Shown one piece after another: positions 1 through 5,308 of a stretch of 14,196 nt of DNA. Below the pieces are notes generated by a model. The model saw only the letters and a program-made list of their open reading frames with translations. It was not told the DNA's origin and searched no databases. Each line of letters begins with the position of its first letter. Position 1 is the stretch's first letter. A program made the position numbers and the translations under genes. The stretch lies in the NCBI GenBank assembly GCA_018364455.1, contig JAGZLW010000047.1, positions 1 through 14,196 on the forward strand, in the 5' to 3' direction. The stretch is from Streptococcus mitis (lineage in GTDB: Bacteria > Bacillota > Bacilli > Lactobacillales > Streptococcaceae).

Positions 1-99
1 TGAAAATCAAAGAGCAAACTAGGAAACTAGCCGCAGGCTGTACTTGAGTACGGCAAGGCGACGTTGACGTGGTTTGAATTTGATTTTCGAAGAGTATTA
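1..99 (-). repeat. BOX repeat element (boxA-boxC type, no boxB), cut by the window edge
   Basis: The block contains ACGGCAAGGCGACGTTGACG, which matches the boxA core of pneumococcal BOX elements (the BOXA1R primer region) with one change, and ends in CGAAGAGTATTA. Read on the minus strand it runs boxA then boxC. The part before TGAAAATC lies outside the window. The ends pair (GAAAATCAAA with TTTGATTTTC), giving a long hairpin. It differs from the copy at 3944-4042 at only three of 99 positions. BOX elements are non-coding, transposon-like repeats of the mitis group, thought to be mobilised in trans. Confidence 0.85.
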
Positions 100-130
100 A
101 CAATTTAGAAACGCTATGATTCCACTCCTG

Positions 131-168
131 TTAAAATAAAAAGGAACTGCCCAAAGCAATCCCTTTCT
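131..168 (-). terminator. Rho-independent terminator of dhaKLM
   Basis: Read on the minus strand, AGAAAGGGATTGC and GCAGTTCCTTTTT form a 13-bp stem around a five-base loop (TTTGG). Every position pairs if G-U wobble is allowed, and TTTTTATTTT follows. It lies about 80 bases after the dhaM stop. On the plus strand the same arms mismatch at three positions, so it should work only in the dhaKLM direction. Confidence 0.7.
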
Positions 169-248
169 GATTTTTAAATTATTTACTTAAAATTTGATAG
201 TTGAGATAATCAATAGCCCGCCTATAAAAAGAGTTATAGTAAAATTCC

Positions 249-623
249 TTATTTATTGATTTCAAGCTCCGACAACTGTGTTTGAATAACTGACAGTTCT
301 GCACCAGCCTGAAGAAGAGCAGCTGCAGTATAGGCACCTTCTACAATTGGAACCCTGTTGATGAGGATACTTTTATCACTGAAATCAGCTACCATTTCTA
401 AGTTCATTTTAGCAGAACCTAGGTCAAAAAAAGCTAATAAAGTATCTGCTGGATTTTCGGAAACAACCCTATCTACTTGATCAAAACTTGTTCCAATTCC
501 TCTATCTTCGGTTCCTCCTACATAAGTAATCGGAACATCTTTAGCTACTTCACTAATCAGTTCAACGACACCTTCTGCAATGTGTTTGGAATGTGAAACG
601 ATAACAAGACCAATACTTCCCAT
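249..623 (-). CDS. dhaM: DhaM, phosphotransfer (EIIA-Man-like) subunit of PTS-dependent dihydroxyacetone kinase
   Basis: Cytoplasmic protein of 124 residues, the size of single-domain DhaM of Gram-positive bacteria. The N-terminus GLVIVSHSKHIAEGV is the mannose-EIIA-type phosphorylation motif, and His11 in SHSKHIAEG is the expected phosphorylated residue. LAFFDLGSAKMNLE is the second conserved segment. It takes phosphate from HPr and passes it to the ADP bound on DhaL. The multidomain form with fused HPr and EI domains, as in E. coli, is absent, so it depends on ptsH/ptsI, which are encoded at 5309-7311. Last gene of the dhaKLM operon: its ATG overlaps the dhaL stop by one base (TAATG), which suggests translational coupling. 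Confidence 0.93.
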   Translation of the reverse strand: MGSIGLVIVSHSKHIAEGVVELISEVAKDVPITYVGGTEDRGIGTSFDQVDRVVSENPADTLLAFFDLGSAKMNLEMVADFSDKSILINRVPIVEGAYTAAALLQAGAELSVIQTQLSELEINK

Positions 624-1198
624 TAAACCACCCCAGTTTCTAAAAGAGCAGTAAAGAGTAATCCTGATGAGAATGATCCAGGATCAATATGTCCAAGAGA
701 ACGTTCTCCTACATAAGATGCCCTTCCTTTAGTTGCAAGTAAATCTTTGGTAGCATTCACTACCTTATCAATAACCTCTTGAGTCAATTGACCAGCAGAC
801 AAAGCAGCAATAACAGGAATCCAAACATCAACCATTGTCTTTTCTCCAACTTCTGCTTTCCCACGTTTGACAATCATATCCAAACCGCTTTGTAAGATTT
901 CCTCTATTTTCGAATTTGAATCAGCCTTGGCCATGCCCATAAAAGCAGAGCCATACAAGGGACCAGAAGCACCGCCTACCTTGCTCAGTAATTGCATTGA
1001 GACAAGTTTAAACACATCACTGCTTGTTTCAAATTGCTTTCCTTCTAAGTTTTCCATAACTGCAACCATTCCACGCGCCATATTTCCACCGTGGTCTCCA
1101 TCTCCTATAGGGGTGTCTAGCTCACTAAGGTAATCTTTCTGTTCTTGAATCTTTTCATTAAAAAGCTTCATCCATTCAAGAGCTTGTTCAGCAGTCAT
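623..1198 (-). CDS. dhaL: DhaL, nucleotide-binding subunit of dihydroxyacetone kinase
   Basis: 191 residues, normal for DhaL. The helical-barrel protein holds ADP permanently. DhaM rephosphorylates it to ATP in place, and it then phosphorylates dihydroxyacetone bound on DhaK. The magnesium-binding aspartates appear in LDTPIGDGDHGGNM (Asp28, Asp33, Asp35), and the nucleotide loop in KVGGASGPLYGSAFM (about 73-87). The conserved C-terminal part RASYVGERSLGHIDPGS is intact. The start has a strong AAGGAGG nine bases upstream. It sits 21 bases after dhaK and overlaps dhaM by one base, so the three genes form one transcript. Confidence 0.95.
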   Translation of the reverse strand: MTAEQALEWMKLFNEKIQEQKDYLSELDTPIGDGDHGGNMARGMVAVMENLEGKQFETSSDVFKLVSMQLLSKVGGASGPLYGSAFMGMAKADSNSKIEEILQSGLDMIVKRGKAEVGEKTMVDVWIPVIAALSAGQLTQEVIDKVVNATKDLLATKGRASYVGERSLGHIDPGSFSSGLLFTALLETGVV

Positions 1199-1219
1199 GC
1201 GACATTTCCTCCTTGAGTT

Positions 1220-2209
1220 TTACCAAGCTGGGGTAGTAACAGGTGCATTTAGAGCATCCAACCACTCATCATCTGCCAATCGAATCAATGTTAATGACAA
1301 GCCAGCCATATCGATTGATGTCATATAGTTTCCAATTTTCTTAAATGCCAACTCAACACCTTTTTCATGGAGTAATTTAGCCACATCATTTGCAAATACG
1401 TATTGTTCCATAAGAGGAGTGCTTCCTAAACCATTAATGAGAAGGCCATAGCGTTCACCAGTCTTAAGTTGGAAACCTTCAGATAATTTTTCAACCAATT
1501 CTGAGGCCAATTGTGCTGAGGGTTGCATTTTCTCTTTCTTATATCCTGGCTCACCATGAATACCAACACCATATTCAAATTCATCATCTTCTAAAACAAA
1601 TCCTGGTTTCCCAACTTCAGGAACGGTTGCTCCAGACAGGGCCAGCCCAATTGTTTTAATTTCTAAGACAAGTTTATTGGCCAAGTCCTTCATTTCAGAT
1701 AATGATTTACCAGAACGAGCTACAGCACCCAAAATTTTATGGACTAATATAGTACCTGCAACACCTCGACGGCCTTGGGTATAGAGACTATTTTCAACAG
1801 CAATATCATCATCGACTACAACACTTGCTACATCAATACCTTCCATTTCAGCAAGTTCTTGTGCAATTTCAAAGTTCATGATGTCCCCAGAATAGTTCTT
1901 GATGACCATGAAAACTCCAGCACCTTCATCAGCCGCCTTGATGGCTTCTAAAATTTGGTCCGGAGTAGGTGAAGTGAAGACTGCTCCACAAATGGCAGCA
2001 GACAACATTCCATCTCCTACAAATCCAGCATGACTTGGTTCATGTCCTGAACCTCCACCTGAAATGAGTCCAACTTTTCCTGTCTTTTCTGCCTTTCTAA
2101 CGATGACATCAAAACCATCTAAGCGTTCTACCAAGTCATCATGCATGAATGACAACCCCTGCAACATTTCATCAACAACTTGTGTCGGTTCATTTATAAT
2201 TTTTTTCAT
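1220..2209 (-). CDS. dhaK: DhaK, dihydroxyacetone-binding kinase subunit
   Basis: 329 residues, full length for the single-domain DhaK. It binds dihydroxyacetone covalently as a hemiaminal on His218 (GVGIHGEPGY), with His56 (GGGSGHEPSHAGFVG) and Asp109 (NYSGDIMNF) as the catalytic pair. All three are present at the usual numbering, so it should be active. The product is dihydroxyacetone phosphate, which enters glycolysis. First gene of dhaKLM. AAAGGAG lies six bases before the ATG. The promoter region carries a cre site and a DhaS operator, so both catabolite repression and Dha induction are expected. It is the active paralogue of DhaQ, encoded divergently at 2890-3879; both proteins end in a similar ALNAP...AW tail. 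Confidence 0.95.
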   Translation of the reverse strand: MKKIINEPTQVVDEMLQGLSFMHDDLVERLDGFDVIVRKAEKTGKVGLISGGGSGHEPSHAGFVGDGMLSAAICGAVFTSPTPDQILEAIKAADEGAGVFMVIKNYSGDIMNFEIAQELAEMEGIDVASVVVDDDIAVENSLYTQGRRGVAGTILVHKILGAVARSGKSLSEMKDLANKLVLEIKTIGLALSGATVPEVGKPGFVLEDDEFEYGVGIHGEPGYKKEKMQPSAQLASELVEKLSEGFQLKTGERYGLLINGLGSTPLMEQYVFANDVAKLLHEKGVELAFKKIGNYMTSIDMAGLSLTLIRLADDEWLDALNAPVTTPAW

Positions 2210-2234
2210 GAGAAACTCCTTTCGGCATCAAGCT

Positions 2235-2250
2235 TTGTTTTCGCTTTCAT
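2235..2250 (-). promoter_or_regulatory. CcpA binding site (cre) in the dhaK promoter
   Basis: On the minus strand the sequence is ATGAAAGCGAAAACAA, which fits the cre consensus WTGNAARCGNWWWCAW at every position. Its first two bases are the last two bases of the dhaK -10 hexamer, so CcpA bound here would cover the -10 and the start of transcription. Repression of dhaKLM by preferred sugars is inferred from this position. Confidence 0.8.
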
Positions 2251-2277
2251 TATATATTTTTTATTGCTGGCTGATAA
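2249..2277 (-). promoter_or_regulatory. dhaKLM promoter
   Basis: On the minus strand TTATCA (2277-2272) is followed after 17 bases by a perfect TATAAT (2254-2249), about 40 bases before the dhaK ATG. The weak -35 (four of six) with an operator directly upstream fits a promoter that needs an activator. Confidence 0.75.
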
Positions 2278-2278
2278 G

Positions 2279-2300
2279 GGACAGATTCTATTATTTGTCC
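2279..2300. promoter_or_regulatory. DhaS operator (inverted repeat)
   Basis: GGACAGAT-N6-ATTTGTCC. From memory, the DhaS site described for Lactococcus lactis is GGACACAT-N6-ATTTGTCC, so this copy differs at one base. The dyad extends one more base on each side (GGGACA/TGTCCC). It lies immediately upstream of the dhaK -35, the place for an activator. The dhaS gene starts about 60 bases away on the other side. Confidence 0.8.
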
Positions 2301-2328
2301 CCTTTTAAACCCGTTTCAAACATTTTTT

Positions 2329-2337
2329 TGGTAAAAT
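2329..2337 (+). promoter_or_regulatory. Extended -10 promoter of dhaS-dhaQ
   Basis: TGGTAAAAT fits the extended -10 form TGnTANAAT, with no convincing -35. Transcription would begin near 2344, so the ATG at 2336 inside this element cannot be the dhaS start. Confidence 0.55.
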
Positions 2338-2362
2338 GAAGGAAGTAAAAGAAAGGTTTCCT

Positions 2363-2893
2363 ATGGCATCATCACTCATTACAAAAAAACGGATTGCCAA
2401 GGCATTTAGAGACCTATTAGCTACTAGAGAATTTGACAAAATCTCTATTGTAGAGATCATGGAATCAGCTGGCATTCGTAGACAGACCTTTTATAATCAC
2501 TTTCTTGACAAATATGAACTGCTCGACTGGATATTTGAAAATGACTTAACCGAGTATATCACCAATAACTTGGACTTCATTTCAGGCCAAAAACTATTAC
2601 AAGAATTATTTTTTTATTTCGAACAAGAGCGTGACTTTTATATTCAACTTTTTGATATTCAAGGACAAAATAACTTCTATGACCAATTTATCAGCTACTG
2701 TCGCTTGCTTGTATCAAAAATTTTAAGAGAATACGGTCAGATTGATATCGATTCATCTGCTTATACTTGTTTTTTGTTAGACTATCATTCACATGCTCTA
2801 GCAGAAATCGTGAAGGCTTACGTCAATAAAAAAAGTCCAGTTCCACAACCAGACTTTCTAATCATGACAATTATTGGAAAGAGACCACAATGA
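2363..2893 (+). CDS. dhaS: DhaS, TetR-family transcriptional activator of the dha genes
   Basis: 176 residues with an N-terminal TetR helix-turn-helix: ITKKRIAKAFRDLL, then SIVEIMESAGIRRQTFYNHFLDKYELLDWIF (about residues 6-55). The rest is a helical ligand or partner domain. In Lactococcus, DhaS is an unusual TetR member that activates the dha operon when complexed with DhaQ carrying dihydroxyacetone; the same job is inferred here because dhaQ follows and a DhaS-type operator lies in the promoter region. I use the ATG at 2363, not the in-frame ATG at 2336: AAAGG sits six bases before 2363, while 2336 has no ribosome binding site and lies within the predicted -10. The stop overlaps the dhaQ start (ATGA). 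Confidence 0.88.
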   Translation: MASSLITKKRIAKAFRDLLATREFDKISIVEIMESAGIRRQTFYNHFLDKYELLDWIFENDLTEYITNNLDFISGQKLLQELFFYFEQERDFYIQLFDIQGQNNFYDQFISYCRLLVSKILREYGQIDIDSSAYTCFLLDYHSHALAEIVKAYVNKKSPVPQPDFLIMTIIGKRPQ

Positions 2894-3879
2894 CATTTAT
2901 TTCAAATCATAAACAGAAAATTATTTCAAGTTACATTTCGGCAACTGTCAGCAGTCATCCTGAATTAGAAAAACACCCTACCTTACCTTTAGTCTATCAA
3001 AAAAATCGCAATCCTCATCAGGTTCCAATATTGGCGGGTGGAGGTTCCGGTCACGAACCTGCGCATATTGGATATGTGGGAGAAGGAATGCTTACTGCTG
3101 CTATCTATGGCCAATTATTTACTCCTCCTACAAGAACTGAAATCTTAGAGTCCATTCGTTTTTTAAACAATGGTCACGGTGTCTTCATCATTGTAAAAAA
3201 TTTCGAAGCAGACATCAAAGCATTTAGCTCTGCCATCAATACTGCTAGACAAGAAGGAATTAAGGTCGGCTATAGTCTAGCACACGACGATATTTCTATT
3301 GAACCTCACAATAGATTTCAAATTAGAGGAAGAGGGCTTGCAGGGACTATTTTACTTCATAAAGTTCTAGGATATGCAGCTCAAAATGGTGCCGACATAG
3401 AGAAACTAACTGATTTAGGTCATCAGCTTGCTCCCGAAATCGCAACAATTGGCTTTGCAACGAAATCTGCTAGTCTCCCCCAAGCCACCCGTCCACTATT
3501 TAACTTGGAAGAAGGAAATATTTCTTATGGTATTGGGATACATGGCGAAGAAGGCTATCGTATCGTCCCATTCCAATCATCGGAAATCCTTGCAAATGAA
3601 ATTATAAGTAAATTAAGATTGCACTATCATTGGAAGAAGGGTGATCAATTTATATTGCTTGTAAATAATCTAGGCACTACTAGCAACCTAGAAATGGGCA
3701 TATTTATCAACGATCTCCTTCAACTCTTAGAAATTGAAGGAGTCACTATAACCTTTATAAAATCAGGAACATTTATGACCAGTCTGGATATGGCAGGTAT
3801 ATCCGTAACTCTTTGCCCTGCGAAAAATAAACAATGGTTAGAAGCGCTCAATGCTCCAACAACAGCTTTTGCATGGTAA
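2890..3879 (+). CDS. dhaQ: DhaQ, DhaK paralogue acting as dihydroxyacetone co-activator of DhaS
   Basis: 329 residues, alignable with DhaK throughout. It keeps His218 in GIGIHGEEGY (covalent Dha binding), His55 in GGSGHEPAHIGYVG and Asp108 in NFEADIKAF. It differs from DhaK at the residue after HGE (Glu instead of Pro at 221) and in the following segment (RIVPFQS instead of KKEKMQP). It is translationally coupled to dhaS by an ATGA overlap, with no dhaL of its own. In Lactococcus, DhaQ binds dihydroxyacetone and then DhaS, turning it into an activator; it is not a kinase. That role is inferred from the gene order and the operator. A second, DhaL-dependent kinase subunit is the alternative, since the catalytic pair is present. 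Confidence 0.85.
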   Translation: MTFISNHKQKIISSYISATVSSHPELEKHPTLPLVYQKNRNPHQVPILAGGGSGHEPAHIGYVGEGMLTAAIYGQLFTPPTRTEILESIRFLNNGHGVFIIVKNFEADIKAFSSAINTARQEGIKVGYSLAHDDISIEPHNRFQIRGRGLAGTILLHKVLGYAAQNGADIEKLTDLGHQLAPEIATIGFATKSASLPQATRPLFNLEEGNISYGIGIHGEEGYRIVPFQSSEILANEIISKLRLHYHWKKGDQFILLVNNLGTTSNLEMGIFINDLLQLLEIEGVTITFIKSGTFMTSLDMAGISVTLCPAKNKQWLEALNAPTTAFAW

Positions 3880-3894
3880 TTTACTTGTATAAAT

Positions 3895-3934
3895 CAAAAG
3901 AGCTCCATCACTTGATGGCCCTTTGCTTTTATCT
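3895..3934. terminator. Probable bidirectional terminator between dhaQ and the ClbS-like gene
   Basis: CCATC-ACTT-GATGG (3905-3918) forms the upper stem. After a 2x2 internal loop, AGAG pairs with CTTT (3899-3902 with 3921-3924, one wobble), and CTTTTATCTTA follows on the plus strand. In the other direction the hairpin is followed by CTTTTGATTT. It serves the end of dhaSQ, and perhaps the minus-strand gene beyond the BOX element. Confidence 0.55.
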
Positions 3935-4042
3935 TATACTCAATGAAAATCAAAAAGCAAACTAGGAAACTAGCCGCAGGCTGTACTTGAGTACGGCAAG
4001 GCGACGTTGACGCAGTTTGAATTTGATTTTCGAAGAGTATTA
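3935..4042 (-). repeat. Complete BOX repeat element (boxA-boxC, no boxB)
   Basis: About 108 bp running from TATACTCAATGAAAATC to CGAAGAGTATTA, with imperfect terminal inverted repeats (ATACTC...GAGTAT). It contains the boxA core ACGGCAAGGCGACGTTGACG. Its length matches boxA plus boxC without the boxB unit. Same orientation as the copy at 1-99, with three differences over 99 shared positions. It lies between two convergent genes, directly after the dhaQ terminator. Confidence 0.88.
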
Positions 4043-4082
4043 CGTTTAAAAGAACTCATTCTTTCTATTTCAAATAGGCCAT

Positions 4083-4622
4083 CTATCCCTTACAATTCTT
4101 CCGATGAGCTTTGAGTTTTTTCAGAGCCCAATCATAGTGGCTTGACGTGTTACTGACAAAGTAGGAACCTAGACTTGTTCCGCCGGTCCACTTATAGACA
4201 CCTTTGGTAAAGAGTTCGTCATTGCTAAAAACTTCTATCAACTCTAAAACCTCTCTATGTGATTGTTCTAGGAGTCTAGTCGCTTCTTCTAATGAGGTTT
4301 TCTGGTGCTTCTTCCAAAAAGCGACATTCATTTCTCCATAAGTTTTCCAATTATAAGGTTCAGGGAGAAAAGGTCTTTCGTGACCTTTTTGATTAGAATG
4401 AACCCAAATCAAAAGTAACTGCTGCCATTCATAAAGATGGATCAAGACATCCCGTAGATTTTTATCCCTTTTCCAGTGAACTTCTTTTTTCTTTGGGTCT
4501 CTTGAAAAATCAAATGGAGTCTGTAGCTCATCTTCACTTAGTTGGGAGATGAAACAATTGAGCTTTTCATAATTTTCCTTAGAGGCCAGCATTAGCTCCT
4601 CTTTTGTTTTCGGTCTAGGCAC
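4083..4622 (-). CDS. ClbS/DfsB family (DUF1706) four-helix-bundle protein
   Basis: 179 residues with the family's landmarks: N-terminal PRPKTKEELMLASKENYEKL, then RDKNLRDVLIHLYEWQQLLL (about 53-72), FLPEPYNWKTYGEMNVAFWKKHQ, and near the end WTGGTSLGSYFVSNTSSHYDW. The fold is related to DinB. The best-studied member, E. coli ClbS, protects cells from colibactin by opening its cyclopropane ring, but most members have no known substrate. A protective or hydrolase-like role here is only a family-level guess. The start is GTG, supported by AAGGGAG eight bases before it and by the conserved PRPKTKEEL start. It lies 57 bases after the YkgJ-type gene and may share its transcript. Confidence 0.85.
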   Translation of the reverse strand: MPRPKTKEELMLASKENYEKLNCFISQLSEDELQTPFDFSRDPKKKEVHWKRDKNLRDVLIHLYEWQQLLLIWVHSNQKGHERPFLPEPYNWKTYGEMNVAFWKKHQKTSLEEATRLLEQSHREVLELIEVFSNDELFTKGVYKWTGGTSLGSYFVSNTSSHYDWALKKLKAHRKNCKG

Positions 4623-4639
4623 AGGAGTACTCCCTTCAT

Positions 4640-4682
4640 ATCTCTAGTTATTATTAGAGATTTTTTATCCTTTAAATCTCTA
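4640..4682 (-). other. Three-arm alternative hairpin between the YkgJ-type and ClbS-type genes
   Basis: ATCTCTA (4640-4646), TAGAGAT (4655-4661) and a second ATCTCTA (4676-4682, which includes the stop of the upstream gene) are mutually complementary in pairs. The middle arm can pair with either neighbour, so two exclusive hairpins are possible in the leader of the ClbS-like gene. The region is very AT-rich, so chance cannot be excluded. Confidence 0.35.
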
Positions 4683-5174
4683 TAACTTATCCTTTAATTT
4701 CTCAACAAAGAGATAGGCTGCTGGACAGGTCAAGGTATTCTTAATCGTCAAATGGTTGATTTGATGGATTTTTTTCCTGTCTGTATGGGGAAATTCACGA
4801 CACGCCTTGGGACGAACATCATATATGGAACAGAGATTATCTCCTCCTAGAAAGGGACAAGGCATGGATTTAAAAACCTTATCGCCATCTTCATCTACCT
4901 GCAGAAACTCCGCTTCAAAAGCAGGTAATTTCATCTTAAAATACTTGGCGATTCGTGTAATATCCGCTTCTTTAAAGTCAGGCCCCAATGTCTTGCAACA
5001 GTTGGCACAGGCCGTACAATCAATCTCCGCAAAGACTTCCTCGTGAATCTGCTGGGCTAGCTTGTCTAGGTTTTTAGGAGGTTTTTTCTTTAAATTGGCT
5101 AAAATTTTACGGTGCTCCTTTTGCTTTTGCAAGGCTAGCTGGTGGTAGTACTCAATATCAATTTCTTTAGACAT
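4680..5174 (-). CDS. YkgJ-family cysteine-cluster protein (putative zinc/iron-binding)
   Basis: 164 residues. It carries the CxxCxxCC cluster (Cys53, Cys56, Cys59, Cys60 in CTACANCC), then MPCPFLGGDNLCSIYDVRPKAC (Cys106, Cys115, Cys125) followed by REFPH, and Cys150 near the end, eight cysteines in the pattern of the YkgJ/CxxCxxCC family. The family is annotated as binding zinc or iron, possibly an Fe-S cluster; its reaction is not established. The N-terminal 45 residues are charged and probably helical. No signal peptide or membrane segment, so cytoplasmic. The promoter is directly upstream at 5206-5234. It follows ptsI in the same direction but is separated from it by a terminator, so it starts its own unit. 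Confidence 0.85.
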   Translation of the reverse strand: MSKEIDIEYYHQLALQKQKEHRKILANLKKKPPKNLDKLAQQIHEEVFAEIDCTACANCCKTLGPDFKEADITRIAKYFKMKLPAFEAEFLQVDEDGDKVFKSMPCPFLGGDNLCSIYDVRPKACREFPHTDRKKIHQINHLTIKNTLTCPAAYLFVEKLKDKL

Positions 5175-5205
5175 GGTTTCTCTCTTATTCTAATTACTTT
5201 CCCCT

Positions 5206-5234
5206 ATTATACCATGCCTCCGGAGCATTTAAAA
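5206..5234 (-). promoter_or_regulatory. Promoter of the YkgJ-type gene with a dyad in the spacer
   Basis: On the minus strand a perfect extended -10, TGGTATAAT (5214-5206), lies about 30 bases before the ATG. The -35 position is weak (TTTTAA). The 15 bases ATGCTCCGGAGGCAT (5214-5228), filling most of the spacer, form a dyad with one bulged base and could be an operator. Confidence 0.6.
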
Positions 5235-5271
5235 GTGTACTTTATAAGACTATACTTTTCTAAAATGCGTC

Positions 5272-5301
5272 AAAAAAACCTTGCAACTAGGTTACAAGGT
5301 T
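5272..5301 (-). terminator. Rho-independent terminator of ptsHI
   Basis: On the minus strand AACCTTGTAAC-CTA-GTTGCAAGGTT folds into an 11-bp stem (one G-U pair) with a three-base loop, and seven T residues follow. It begins seven bases after the ptsI stop. Confidence 0.85.
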
Positions 5302-5308
5302 AATGACA

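Noticed and set aside
222..239. CTATAA/TTATAG hairpin between dhaM and its terminator
   Set aside because: Six A/T-rich pairs with no T run; easily expected by chance in this sequence.
867..1133. 88-codon plus-strand open frame
   Set aside because: Antisense shadow of dhaL with no initiation signals.
3935..4042. Calling the repeat a RUP (about 107 bp) because of its similar length and terminal inverted repeats
   Set aside because: The boxA core (GGCAAGGCGACG...TGACG) identifies it as BOX; the similar length comes from boxA plus boxC without boxB.
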